Shown: piece after piece, positions 1-8,232 of the stretch
How positions within the stretch are numbered: the first letter of the stretch is position 1
Layout of the letters: each line of letters begins with the position of its first letter
The notes under the pieces: model-generated
Database searches by the model: none
What the model was told of the DNA's origin: nothing
The model's input: the letters and a program-made list of their open reading frames with translations, nothing else
Origin: Candidatus Omnitrophota bacterium
GTDB taxonomy: Bacteria > Ratteibacteria > UBA8468 > B48-G9 > JAFGKM01
Direction: 5' to 3'
NCBI GenBank assembly: GCA_023819545.1
Contig: JAMWCA010000026.1
Span: forward strand, 1-12,736
DNA: 12,736 nt
Program-made: the position numbers and the translations under genes

Positions 1-2
1 TA

Positions 3-764
3 CCTGCTATTGGACTAGCCAAAAAACTTATTGAACAGGGAAAGATTGGAAAAATTTATCATATGAGAGCAGTTTATTTACAGGACTGGATAGTTGACCC
101 TGATTTTCCACTTGTATAGAGATTACAGAAGTCAGTTGCAGGGAGTGGTGCTCATGGCGATTTAAATGCTCATTTAATAGATATGGCAAGATATCTTGTA
201 GGCGAATTTGATGAAGTAGTTGGAATTAATGAAACATTTATTAAAGAAAGACCAGTTTTAAAATTAAAAGAAGAACTTGAAACAGGACTTGGTGAATTCA
301 AGGAAAAAGCAGAGGAAAAAGGTATAGTAGATGTTGATGATGCTACACTTTTCCTTGTAAGATTTAAAAATGGTGCGATTGGCTCTTTTGAAGCGACAAG
401 ATTTGCTCCTGGGAGAAAGAATGGACAGAGGTTTGAGATAAATGGAAGTAAAGGAAGTATTGTATTTAATCTTGAACGACTTAATGAACTTGAATATTAT
501 AGTAGAGAAGACGAACAAGGAGAACAAGGATTTAGGACTATTATAGCGACAGATGCTTCTCATCCATATGCTGGTAATTGGTGGCCAGCAGGTCATATAA
601 TTGGGTATGGAGAAGCGTTTGTTAATATGGTTGCTGATATATTTAATTCAATTGCAAGAGGAGAAAATCCAAGCCCTAATTTTTATGATGGGGTTAAATG
701 TCAAGAAGTTCTTGAAGCAGTTGACCAGTCAATTAAAGAAAGAAAATGGGTTAAGGTGAGATAA
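3..764 (+). pseudogene. Gfo/Idh/MocA-family oxidoreductase, C-terminal part, interrupted by in-frame TAG
   Basis: Read in one frame from base 3, this encodes the middle and C-terminal part of a Gfo/Idh/MocA NAD(P)-dependent sugar or cyclitol dehydrogenase; the Rossmann N-terminus lies outside the window. The recognisable family segment is VAGSGAHGDLNAHLIDMARY, the region containing the conserved GxHxxD-like active-site motif, followed by the beta-sheet substrate domain that ends with a helix (DQSIKERKWVKVR). An in-frame TAG at 117-119 sits between PLV and RLQKS, where relatives usually carry Trp (TGG), so one G-to-A change would explain it. The frame is otherwise intact to the TAA at 762-764. 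An internal ATG at 183 could only start a fragment lacking the cofactor domain. It may be a recent nonsense pseudogene, a sequencing error, or a recoded codon. Family assignment is firm; the substrate is unknown. Confidence 0.82.
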
Positions 765-812
765 ACTTTTTTATCATAAAATACATCTAAATAAGTAAAA
801 GGGAGGGAAACA

Positions 813-2291
813 ATGAGAAAGAATATTATAGTTGGTTTTATTCTTGGACTTGTTTTTTCTTTTATTGTTTTTACTGGTTATAGTGCTGTTGAGAAAAAAG
901 CAGAAGTAAAAAAATTTAATTCATTCCCAATTACACCTACTTCTTTTGACGAACCATTGACATTACAAAGTGCATTTGTTCAAGTGGCAAAAATAGTTAG
1001 ACCATCAGTTGTTCAAATTACAACTGAAAAAATTGTTACATATAGATACTGGGACCCATTTGGTGATCTTGAAGAATTTTTCAGGTCACCTTTCGGTGAT
1101 TTTTTTGGATTACCTAAAAGAAGACAGCCAAAGACATATCAGAAAAAACAGGAAGGACTTGGTTCTGGATTTATTGTTGATGATGATGGATATATTCTTA
1201 CAAATAATCATGTAATTGAAGGAGTTGATAAAATACTTGTAAAACTACTTGGAGATGAAAAAAAATATGAAGCAAAAGTTATAGGAACAGACCCTAAAAC
1301 AGACCTTGCTTTAATAAAAATAAATGCAGGGAAAAAACTTCCTCCAGTTAAACTTGGAGATTCTGATAAAATAGAAGTAGGAGAATGGGTTATTGCAATT
1401 GGAAATCCTTTTGGACTTGAAGAAACAGTTACAGTTGGAGTTGTCAGTGCAAAAGGAAGGAGTGGATTTGGAATAACACAGTATGAGGACTTTATTCAAA
1501 CAGATGCAGCAATAAATCCGGGTAATTCAGGAGGGCCTCTTGTAAATTTAAGAGGGGAAGTAATTGGTATAAATACTTTTATTATTGCTCCTTATGCTGC
1601 TCAAGGGCTTGGTTTTGCAATCCCTATAAATATAGCGAAAAGAGTATTTACACAATTAAAAGAAAGAGGTAAAGTTACAAGGGGTTATCTTGGTGTATTT
1701 CTTCAACCTCTTGATGAAGAACTCGCAAAATCTTTTGGTCTTACTGAAATAAAAGGTGCTTTAGTTGCTCAAGTTATAAAAGATAGTCCAGCAGAAAAAG
1801 GTGGAATAAAAGAAGGAGATGTAATTATTGAATATGAAGGAAGTAAAGTTGAAGATGTGAAAGACCTACAGATGAGAGTTGCAAATACCCCTCCAGGGAA
1901 AACTGTATCTGTTGGTGTATGGAGAGACAAAAAGAAAATTGATTTAAATATAAAAGTTGGAGAAATGCCAGAAGAAGAACCAATTGTTTCAGAGAGAGAG
2001 GAAAAATTATGGAGAGGGATAAAAGTTTCATCTTTAACAGAAGAAATCAAATCCCAATATGATATTGAAGATAACGAAGGTGTTGTTGTGATTTATGTTG
2101 AACCAAATTCTCCTGCTGATGAAAGTGGGATAAAAGTAGGAAGTGTGATAAAAATGATTAATAATTACAAAATCGCAAATATTTCGGACTACAGGAATGT
2201 TATTAAAAATATTCCTAAAAATCAAGGAGTAAGAGTTTTGATTAAATATGCTGGCAGGTCAAGATTTATAATCCTAAAAGGTGAAAAATAA
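813..2291 (+). CDS. HtrA/DegP/DegQ-type serine endoprotease with two PDZ domains
   Basis: A 492-residue trypsin-like protease/chaperone of the HtrA family, acting outside the cytoplasmic membrane on misfolded envelope proteins. Residues 4-23 form a hydrophobic signal or anchor segment after MRKN, with possible cleavage near YSA (25). The protease domain spans about 50-280 and shows the whole triad: His133 in NNHVIEG, Asp164 in TDLALIKI and Ser239 in NPGNSGGPL. A glycine/proline-rich loop with repeated SPFGDFFGL-like segments lies at 80-112 (the LA-loop region). PDZ1 is about 288-385 (GYLGVFLQPL) and PDZ2 about 400-488. The start ATG has GGGAGGG 5-11 nt upstream. Length and order match the DegP/DegQ/MucD group; which one cannot be told. 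The stop overlaps the next GTG start, implying cotranscription with the RecX-like gene. Confidence 0.96.
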   Translation: MRKNIIVGFILGLVFSFIVFTGYSAVEKKAEVKKFNSFPITPTSFDEPLTLQSAFVQVAKIVRPSVVQITTEKIVTYRYWDPFGDLEEFFRSPFGDFFGLPKRRQPKTYQKKQEGLGSGFIVDDDGYILTNNHVIEGVDKILVKLLGDEKKYEAKVIGTDPKTDLALIKINAGKKLPPVKLGDSDKIEVGEWVIAIGNPFGLEETVTVGVVSAKGRSGFGITQYEDFIQTDAAINPGNSGGPLVNLRGEVIGINTFIIAPYAAQGLGFAIPINIAKRVFTQLKERGKVTRGYLGVFLQPLDEELAKSFGLTEIKGALVAQVIKDSPAEKGGIKEGDVIIEYEGSKVEDVKDLQMRVANTPPGKTVSVGVWRDKKKIDLNIKVGEMPEEEPIVSEREEKLWRGIKVSSLTEEIKSQYDIEDNEGVVVIYVEPNSPADESGIKVGSVIKMINNYKIANISDYRNVIKNIPKNQGVRVLIKYAGRSRFIILKGEK

Positions 2292-2688
2292 AGAAATATT
2301 TGAAAAAGTTTTGAAATTAATAAGTAAAAAGGACTATTCAGAAAAAGAAATAATAGATAAATTCCCTCAAATTACTCCAACAGTATTGGAAAAACTTAAA
2401 AAAGAAAGATTGATTGATGATTTCTCTTTATGTCAGAAAATTGTTGATAAGTTGAAAAATAAAGGTAAGGGATATTATTATATAGTTAGAGAACTTGAAA
2501 GAAGAAAAATCAAAGAGGAAATAATTGAAGATTTTAAGAAGAAATATGATTTTGAGGAAGAATTTGAGAGATGTAAAGAAATACTGAAAAAATTGAAATC
2601 AAGGGATAAAAACACAATTTTATTAAACCTTAAAAGCAAAGGATATTCTGAAAAAACAATTGAAAGATTATTGAAAAACGAAAATTGA
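2281..2688 (+). CDS. recX: RecX-like regulatory protein
   Basis: A 135-residue, Lys/Glu-rich, all-helical protein resembling RecX, which binds RecA filaments and limits recombinase activity. Visible RecX-like signatures are the N-terminal repeat VLKLISKKDYSEKEI (R/KxYSExEL type), then LEKLKKERLIDDFSLCQKIV, matching the family's L-x-x-x-x-(L/Y)-(I/L)-D-D core, and a second module YYIVRELERRKIKEEIIEDF. A third module is seen near the C-terminus (LKSKGYSEKTIERLL). It is somewhat shorter than typical RecX (150-200). The assigned GTG start at 2281 overlaps the end of htrA by 11 bp with AAAAGG immediately before it, so the exact start is uncertain; a nearby TTG is an alternative. Location directly upstream of alaS matches the recX-alaS neighbourhood known from proteobacteria and supports the call. 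Divergence is high. Confidence 0.7.
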   Translation: MKNKEIFEKVLKLISKKDYSEKEIIDKFPQITPTVLEKLKKERLIDDFSLCQKIVDKLKNKGKGYYYIVRELERRKIKEEIIEDFKKKYDFEEEFERCKEILKKLKSRDKNTILLNLKSKGYSEKTIERLLKNEN

Positions 2689-2692
2689 AGTT

Positions 2693-2722
2693 TTGAAAAC
2701 TCTCTTTAAAAAGTGGTAAAAT
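2693..2722 (+). promoter_or_regulatory. Candidate sigma-70 promoter with extended -10 upstream of alaS
   Basis: TTGAAA (2693-2698) is followed by an 18-bp spacer and TAAAAT (2717-2722), the latter directly preceded by TGG, an extended -10 element. Transcription would begin near 2729, giving alaS a leader of about 25 nt. The leader has no clear Shine-Dalgarno sequence (TTCTAAATTTAAAA before the ATG). It lies in the only non-coding gap between recX and alaS, but AT-rich DNA yields such matches by chance. Confidence 0.5.
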
Positions 2723-2753
2723 AAAAACAGTAAAATTTTTTCTAAATTTAAAA

Positions 2754-5342
2754 ATGGAAAGCGCAAAAATTAGAGAATTATATTTGAAATTTTTTGAAAG
2801 TAAAGAACATAAAATTATAAAAAGTAGTAGTTTAATTCCTCTTGAAGACCCAACTTTATTATTTACAAATGCTGGTATGGTTCAGTTTAAAAAATTCTGG
2901 GCAACAGATATTTCTCTTCCTTATAAAAGAGCAACAAGTTGTCAAAAATGTTTAAGGGCAGGAGGAAAGGACAGCGACCTTGAAAAAATTGGGGAAAGTG
3001 GAAAACACCATACTTTTTTTGAAATGCTTGGTAATTTTTCATTTGGTGATTATTTTAAAAAAGAGGCGATTGAATGGGCTTATGAATTTGTTATTGAAAA
3101 ACTTAAAATTGATCAAGAAAAAATATGGGTTTCATATTTTAAAGATGATATTGAAACAAAAGAAATATGGAAAAAATTTTTACCAGAAAGTAGAATAATT
3201 CCTCTTGGAGAGAAGGATAATTTTTGGGGGCCTGCTGGTGATACTGGTCCTTGTGGTCCCTGCACAGAAATTTATTATGATTTCGGAAAAGAAAGGTCTT
3301 GTGGTAGAACTGATTGTAAACCAGGTTGTAATTGTGATAGATTTCTTGAATTTTGGAATCTTGTTTTTCCTCAATATGATAAACAGAAAGATGGTTCACT
3401 TTTACCTCTTAAAAGAAGGGGTGTTGACACAGGAATGGGACTTGAAAGAATATCAAGGATTTTACAGGAAGTTGAAACAAATTATGATATAGACCTTTTT
3501 GTTCCAATTATAAAAAAAATTGAACAAATAACTGGTTTTACTTATCAACAAAATAAAAGAAATTTTAGAATTATTGCAGACCATATTAGAGGGATTGTTT
3601 TTGCAATTGGTGATGGAATTTTACCATCAAATGAAGGAAGAGGATATGTTTTAAGAAGAATTATAAGAAGAGCTGTTTTCGGTGGACTTGATTTTAATTT
3701 AAAACAACCATTTCTTTTTAACCTTTCAAAAGTTGTAATAGAAGAAATGAAAGATATCTATCCGGAACTAAAAGAAAATGGAAAGATGATAGAAAAGGTA
3801 ATATATGAAGAAGAAGATAGATTTTTATATTTAATTTCTTCGTCAAGAAAAATATTTTTTGAAGTTGTTAAGAATGAAAAAGAGATTAAAGGGGAAAAGA
3901 TTTTTAAACTTTATGATACTTATGGAATACCAAAAGATTTAATAGATGAACTATCTTTAAAATACAATAAAAAACCTATGTGGGATGAATTTGATAAATA
4001 TATGGAAAAACAAAAAGAGTTATCAAGAGCAAAATCAAAAATAGGTATGAAGAAAAAAGAGATTTTAATTTCTGATAAAATTTTAAGTTCAGAATTTTTA
4101 GGATATGAAAATTTTTCTGAAAAAGGGAAACTTGTTGGTGTTTATCAAGGAGAAGATAATTTTTACTATCTTGTTTTTGATAAGACAGTTTTTTATCCTG
4201 AAAAAGGTGGTCAGATTGGAGATAGAGGATTAATTTATAATGATAAATTTAAATTTAAAGTTGTTGATACACAGATAGATGAAAAAGGTTTAATTTACCA
4301 TATTGGAAATATATTAAAAGGAGAAATTGATGAATTGAAAATAGGGGATGAATTTTATTTAAATGTTGATGAGGAATTTAGAAGGTCTGTCTCAATAAAT
4401 CATACTTCTACCCATTTACTTCATTATGCTTTAAGAGAAATTATAGGAAAAGAGGTAAGACAAGCAGGTTCTTATGTTGGGGATGATAAATTAAGGTTTG
4501 ATTTTGTATGTTTTGTTGATATTGGAAATGAACAGATTTTAAAAATTGAAGAAATGGTTTGTGAAAAAATTTTTGAAAAAGTCCCTGTTATTGTTGAAGA
4601 AATGAGTTTAAATGAAGCAATTGAAAAAGGAGCAATTGCTTTATTTACAGAAAAATATGGAGAAATAGTAAGAGTTGTTTCAACAGGAACTTTTCATAAA
4701 GAAGTTTGTGGAGGGACTCATCTAAAAAATACAGGAGATATCTTTCTTTTCCACATAACTAATTTTACAACTATTGGCAAAAATTTGAAAAGGATTGAAG
4801 CAATAACTTATAAAAAATGTCTTGAATATTTTTCAAAATCCATAATTATTTTGAAAAATATTACGAATTTATTAAAGACAGACCAAGAAAGAGTTTTAAA
4901 AAGAACAGAGAAACTTTTGGAAGAAATAGAGGAAAAAGAAAAAATAATTGAAAAATATGCAAATATAAATATTAAAAAGATTACAGATGAAATTTTAAAA
5001 TCACCACAAATAATTTTAAGAGATGGTAAAGAAATCAGATTTTTTTATCACAAAGTTAATTTTGAAAAAAAGGATTATGTTGCAAAAATTTCTGATATAA
5101 TAGCAGAACAAATAAAAAATAGTGTAATTTTTTTAATTTTTGAGATAGAAAATAAGAAACAATTTATTTTAAAAATCGGTGATGCAATTGAAGACGAAAT
5201 TTCTGCAATCAAAATTGTAAAAAATTTATCTAATTATATAAAGGGGGGAGGTAGTGAAAAATTTGTAAGTGGAGTCATTGAAAAGGGTATAAATTTTGAT
5301 TTTCTTATTAATGAAATTAGAAAAAATTTAGAGAATGGATAA
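2754..5342 (+). CDS. alaS: Alanyl-tRNA synthetase
   Basis: An 862-residue class II aminoacyl-tRNA synthetase that charges tRNA-Ala and edits mischarged Ser/Gly. The aminoacylation core (about 1-240) carries the motif-1 region KSSSLIPLEDPTLLFTNAGM and motif-2 residues around 60-100 (RATSCQKCLRAGGK, FFEMLGNFSFGDY); the motif-3-like GDGILPSNEGRGYVLRRIIRR is at 287-306. The editing domain shows the zinc set His550 and His554 (NHTSTH) with Cys652 and His656 (CGGTH). The C-terminal DHHA1-like domain ends in GGGSEKFVSG. A Cys-rich insertion with Cys183, 188, 192 and 194 precedes RFLEFWNLVF, a variant seen in some anaerobes and thermophiles. Length is close to the usual 870-880. ATG 2754 gives the standard N-terminus but lacks an obvious ribosome binding site. 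The stop overlaps the start of the sigma factor gene. Confidence 0.98.
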   Translation: MESAKIRELYLKFFESKEHKIIKSSSLIPLEDPTLLFTNAGMVQFKKFWATDISLPYKRATSCQKCLRAGGKDSDLEKIGESGKHHTFFEMLGNFSFGDYFKKEAIEWAYEFVIEKLKIDQEKIWVSYFKDDIETKEIWKKFLPESRIIPLGEKDNFWGPAGDTGPCGPCTEIYYDFGKERSCGRTDCKPGCNCDRFLEFWNLVFPQYDKQKDGSLLPLKRRGVDTGMGLERISRILQEVETNYDIDLFVPIIKKIEQITGFTYQQNKRNFRIIADHIRGIVFAIGDGILPSNEGRGYVLRRIIRRAVFGGLDFNLKQPFLFNLSKVVIEEMKDIYPELKENGKMIEKVIYEEEDRFLYLISSSRKIFFEVVKNEKEIKGEKIFKLYDTYGIPKDLIDELSLKYNKKPMWDEFDKYMEKQKELSRAKSKIGMKKKEILISDKILSSEFLGYENFSEKGKLVGVYQGEDNFYYLVFDKTVFYPEKGGQIGDRGLIYNDKFKFKVVDTQIDEKGLIYHIGNILKGEIDELKIGDEFYLNVDEEFRRSVSINHTSTHLLHYALREIIGKEVRQAGSYVGDDKLRFDFVCFVDIGNEQILKIEEMVCEKIFEKVPVIVEEMSLNEAIEKGAIALFTEKYGEIVRVVSTGTFHKEVCGGTHLKNTGDIFLFHITNFTTIGKNLKRIEAITYKKCLEYFSKSIIILKNITNLLKTDQERVLKRTEKLLEEIEEKEKIIEKYANINIKKITDEILKSPQIILRDGKEIRFFYHKVNFEKKDYVAKISDIIAEQIKNSVIFLIFEIENKKQFILKIGDAIEDEISAIKIVKNLSNYIKGGGSEKFVSGVIEKGINFDFLINEIRKNLENG

Positions 5343-6171
5343 AATGAAAAAAGATTTAACACTTGAAGAGGAAAAAAAAATTATAACAAAAATAAGAAAA
5401 GGAGATAAAAAATTAAGAGATGAGTTTATTAAAAAAAATCAAGGACTTGTTATTCATATTGCAAAAAAATATGCATTTTCACCGGAAATTTTACCTGATT
5501 TAATTGCAGAAGGGAATATGGGTTTAATTAGAGCAATTGAAAAATTTGATTATAGAAAAAAAGTTAAATTTGGAACTTATGCTTATTTCTGGATAAAAAG
5601 GTTTGTTTTAAGAGCAATAATGAAAGAATTTGAAATTTTGAAAATACCGGAAAGATATCATGAATTTAAAGAAAAGATGGATGAGATTAACAATATATAT
5701 AATTTAAAATATGGGAGATATGCTACAGATGTGGAACTTGCTAAGGAACTAAAAATTCCTTTAACTATTGTTAAAAAATTTAAAAAATATTCTGAAGAAT
5801 TTACAATTATTTCTTCTGATTTTTATGATGGAGAAAAAGATGTAGACCTTTTTGATTTAATAAATACAACAGGGAAAAAGACAGAGAAATTTTGGGAAAT
5901 ATTAAGGAATAAAGATATCTTGAATAAAATTTTTGAAAGATTAAAAGAGAAAGAAAAAAGAGCAAATGTTGATGTTTGGTTTGAAGTAATAAAATTGCAT
6001 TATGGACTTGAAGATGGTATACAATATAGTTATAAAGAAATAGCAAAAAAACTTGGTTTAACAAGACAGAGGATTCATCAAATAAAAAAGATCTGTTTAA
6101 AAAAATTAAAAGAGGAATGGGAGGCGATGAAAAATGAAAAAATTGAAAAATCTTATTCGGACAATTCCTGA
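5335..6171 (+). CDS. RNA polymerase sigma factor, sigma-70 family (alternative, group 2/3-like)
   Basis: A 278-residue sigma factor. It has a short region 1.2-like start (LTLEEEKKIITKIRKGDKK, 8-26), a clear region 2 (GLVIHIAKKYA, DLIAEGNMGLIRAIEKFDYR and FGTYAYFWIKRFVLRAI, 37-95), a region 3 helix-turn-helix (YATDVELAKELKIPLTIVKKF, 129-149) and a region 4 helix-turn-helix (YKEIAKKLGLTRQRIHQIKK, 233-252). Region 1.1 and the long non-conserved region of housekeeping RpoD are absent. Region 2.4 differs from RpoD (WIKRFVLRAI rather than WWIRQAITRAI), and region 4.1 carries a small insertion (KEKEKRANVDVW). This suggests an alternative factor with its own promoter preference, though it could be a reduced primary one. 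ATG 5335 overlaps alaS by 8 bp; ATG 5344 (residue 4) is an equally plausible start. The 3' end overlaps apt by 38 bp. Confidence 0.88.
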   Translation: MDKMKKDLTLEEEKKIITKIRKGDKKLRDEFIKKNQGLVIHIAKKYAFSPEILPDLIAEGNMGLIRAIEKFDYRKKVKFGTYAYFWIKRFVLRAIMKEFEILKIPERYHEFKEKMDEINNIYNLKYGRYATDVELAKELKIPLTIVKKFKKYSEEFTIISSDFYDGEKDVDLFDLINTTGKKTEKFWEILRNKDILNKIFERLKEKEKRANVDVWFEVIKLHYGLEDGIQYSYKEIAKKLGLTRQRIHQIKKICLKKLKEEWEAMKNEKIEKSYSDNS

Positions 6172-6646
6172 TTTTCCCAAAAAGGGTATTTTGTTCAGAG
6201 ATATTACTCCAATACTTCAAGATGGAAATGCTTTTAAAAAAGTAATCACAATTTTTAAAAGAGAGACACCAAAAGATATAAAGAAAGTTGTTGCAATTGA
6301 GTCAAGAGGTTTTATATTTGGTGCCTCTCTTGCTTATTTACTTGGAGTAGGATTTGTTCCTATAAGAAAGTCGGGTAAACTCCCTTGGAAAAAAGTAAAA
6401 ATGGATTATGACCTTGAATATGGGACTGATACAATTGAAATTCATGAGGATGCAATAGAAAAAGGAGAAAAAGTTGTTCTTATTGATGATTTACTTGCTA
6501 CAGGCGGAACGGCATTGGCTTCTGTAAAATTAATAGAAAAATGTGGTGGGATTGTTGAAAAAATACTATTTCTTGTTGAATTAACAGATTTAAATGGTAG
6601 AGAAAAATTGAAAAATTATGATGTTTTTTCTTTGATAAAATTTTAA
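6134..6646 (+). CDS. apt: Adenine phosphoribosyltransferase
   Basis: A 170-residue type I phosphoribosyltransferase that salvages adenine with PRPP to make AMP in the cytoplasm. Family landmarks are the N-terminal IRTIPDFPKKGILFRDITPI (8-27), the ESRGFIFG loop (56-63), the flexible-loop region RKSGKLPWKKV (78-88) with YDLEYGTDTIEIH, and the PRPP-binding motif VVLIDDLLATGGTA (114-127). Length equals the family norm. The ATG has GGGAGG 10-15 nt upstream, and the N-terminus aligns with known APTs, so the start lies inside the sigma gene and the two reading frames overlap by 38 bp. It is last in the run htrA-recX-alaS-sigma-apt and stops 10 bp before the convergent asd stop. Confidence 0.97.
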   Translation: MKKLKNLIRTIPDFPKKGILFRDITPILQDGNAFKKVITIFKRETPKDIKKVVAIESRGFIFGASLAYLLGVGFVPIRKSGKLPWKKVKMDYDLEYGTDTIEIHEDAIEKGEKVVLIDDLLATGGTALASVKLIEKCGGIVEKILFLVELTDLNGREKLKNYDVFSLIKF

Positions 6647-6656
6647 AATAATGAAG

Positions 6657-7673
6657 TTATATAAGTTTCATTTCAATCATTTTTTCCGCAATCTGTATAG
6701 CATTTAAAGCAGCTCCTTTTCTAATATTATCAGCAACTACCCACAGATCAAGAGAATTTTCAAGAGCAGGATTTTTTCTTATCCTCCCAACAAATACCTC
6801 ATCTTTTCCTGAGGCAAGTAAAGGAGTAGGATATAAACTTTTTTCTGGTTGGTCTATTACTTTTATACCAGGAGATTTTTCAAGTATTTCTCTTGCCTTT
6901 TTTATATCAGGATTTTTTTCAAATTGTGCTGTTATACTTTCTGAATGACCATTAAAAACAGGCACCCTAACAGTTGTTGCAGAAATAAGTAAATCAGGTA
7001 ATTCCATAATTTTTCTTGTTTCTTTTATCATTTTTACTTCTTCTGTGTAATAGCCATAGAATTCATCACTTAAAGAACCAATTTCAGGAATAAGGTTCCC
7101 AAAAATTTGATATGGATAAACTTGATTTTCTATCTTTTCTCTTTTTACATAATTTTCAACTTGTTTTTCTAATTCTTCAACTGCTTTTTTACCTGTTCCT
7201 GATACTGCTTGATATGTTGATACAATAATTCTTTTTAATCCAAATTCAAGATGAAGAGGATAAAGAGCAACTACCATTTGAATTGTTGAGCAATTTGGAT
7301 TTGAAATAAAACCTTGATGTTTTCTTAAGGCATGGGAATTGACTTCAGGGACTACAAGAGGAACTCTATCATCCATTCGGAAATCAGCACCATTATCTAT
7401 AACAATGCATCCTTTTTCTACAGCATACCATCCAAAAAGTTTACTTGCTCCTTTTTCTCCTTCAGTTCCTGCAAAAAAAGCAATATCAACACCTTCAAAT
7501 TTTTCAATAGTTGTTTCTTCTATTTCAAAAACCCTTCCATTTATTTCTTCTTGTCTTTCTTTTGTCGCTAAAATTTTTAAATTTTTTAAAGGGAAATTTC
7601 TTTCAATCAATATTTCAACCATCTTCTTTCCAACCATACCTGCTCCGACAACACATACATTATATTTTTTCAT
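6657..7673 (-). CDS. asd: Aspartate-semialdehyde dehydrogenase
   Basis: A 338-residue NADP-dependent enzyme reducing aspartyl phosphate to aspartate semialdehyde, the branch point to lysine/diaminopimelate, threonine and methionine. The N-terminal nucleotide-binding glycine motif is VVGAGMVGKKM (8-18). Catalytic Cys128 sits in ISNPNCSTIQ, and substrate-binding residues appear in VSTYQAVSGTG. The acid/base His243 is in VRVPVFNGHSE. A longer frame with an upstream ATG exists, but the start at 7673 is preferred: it begins MKKYNVCVVG as relatives do and has GGGGGAAGG directly upstream. With this start it overlaps bioY by 14 bp, so it is the third gene of the M16-bioY-asd operon. GAGMVG replaces the commoner GATGxVG, a mild variation. 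Confidence 0.95.
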   Translation of the reverse strand: MKKYNVCVVGAGMVGKKMVEILIERNFPLKNLKILATKERQEEINGRVFEIEETTIEKFEGVDIAFFAGTEGEKGASKLFGWYAVEKGCIVIDNGADFRMDDRVPLVVPEVNSHALRKHQGFISNPNCSTIQMVVALYPLHLEFGLKRIIVSTYQAVSGTGKKAVEELEKQVENYVKREKIENQVYPYQIFGNLIPEIGSLSDEFYGYYTEEVKMIKETRKIMELPDLLISATTVRVPVFNGHSESITAQFEKNPDIKKAREILEKSPGIKVIDQPEKSLYPTPLLASGKDEVFVGRIRKNPALENSLDLWVVADNIRKGAALNAIQIAEKMIEMKLI

Positions 7674-8220
7674 CCTTCCCCCTTTTAATACTTTCTGTAA
7701 ATAAACCAGCAATAAGACCTTTAATTATATCAAATGGAATAAAAGGCAAGACACCTATTAAAATTAGATTTTTTACAGGGTAAAAAAGTTTAAGCCAGAT
7801 AATTCCAAAAAAGTAAATTGTCAAACTTGCAATTATCATCCCAATAATCTTATTCTTCCTTTCACTAAAATATCCAGCAATATAAGAAGCAAAAATAAAT
7901 CCAATTACATAACCAGTTGTAGGTCTTAAAAATCCAGCAGTCCCTCCATAAAACCATCCAATCCCTGAAACTCCACCAATAAAATAAAAAATTTGAGATA
8001 GACAGCCATAATTTTTACCCAGCAATATTCCTGAAAGAAGAACAGTAAATGTCTGTAAAGTTATTGGAACAGGAGTAAAAGGAAGTTTTACATATATTTG
8101 TGCAGATAGTCCTGTTAAAATTGAAAATATAATTGAAAGTAATATTTTTTCGGCAATCCCAAGAATTTTGTAAATTTCAAAATACCTATACCAGATTTTT
8201 ATCCATAATTTTTTAATCAT
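7660..8220 (-). CDS. bioY: BioY biotin transporter substrate-binding (S) component
   Basis: A 186-residue hydrophobic membrane protein with about six transmembrane segments. It matches BioY, the biotin-capturing S-component of ECF vitamin transporters. Diagnostic features are PFTPVPITLQTFTVLLSGILLG (about 47-68), the following GCLSQIFYFIGGVSGIGWFYGGTAG and RPTTGYVIGF. The N-terminus is charged (MIKKLWIKIW) and the C-terminus basic. AAGGAG lies 7-12 nt before the ATG. It follows the M16 peptidase gene by 12 bp and overlaps asd. No ATPase (EcfA/BioM) or EcfT/BioN gene is nearby, so it either works alone, as some BioY proteins are reported to do, or shares an ECF module encoded elsewhere. No biotin-repressor site was recognised. 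Confidence 0.93.
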   Translation of the reverse strand: MIKKLWIKIWYRYFEIYKILGIAEKILLSIIFSILTGLSAQIYVKLPFTPVPITLQTFTVLLSGILLGKNYGCLSQIFYFIGGVSGIGWFYGGTAGFLRPTTGYVIGFIFASYIAGYFSERKNKIIGMIIASLTIYFFGIIWLKLFYPVKNLILIGVLPFIPFDIIKGLIAGLFTESIKRGKDEKI

Positions 8221-8232
8221 AACTTTCTCCTT

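Noticed and set aside
183..764. A short separate gene starting at ATG 183
   Set aside because: The same frame is family-like upstream to base 3 with only one TAG; the piece lacks the cofactor domain, so it is treated as part of the interrupted oxidoreductase.
6651..6671. Weak hairpin (ATGAAGTT...AGTTTCAT) between apt and asd as a terminator
   Set aside because: Eight pairs include two G-U wobbles and no T-run follows directly; it also lies over the end of asd.
7674..7712. ATG at 7712 as the asd start
   Set aside because: The extra 13 residues (MLVYLQKVLKGGR) overlie bioY and the ribosome binding site and do not match the family N-terminus.
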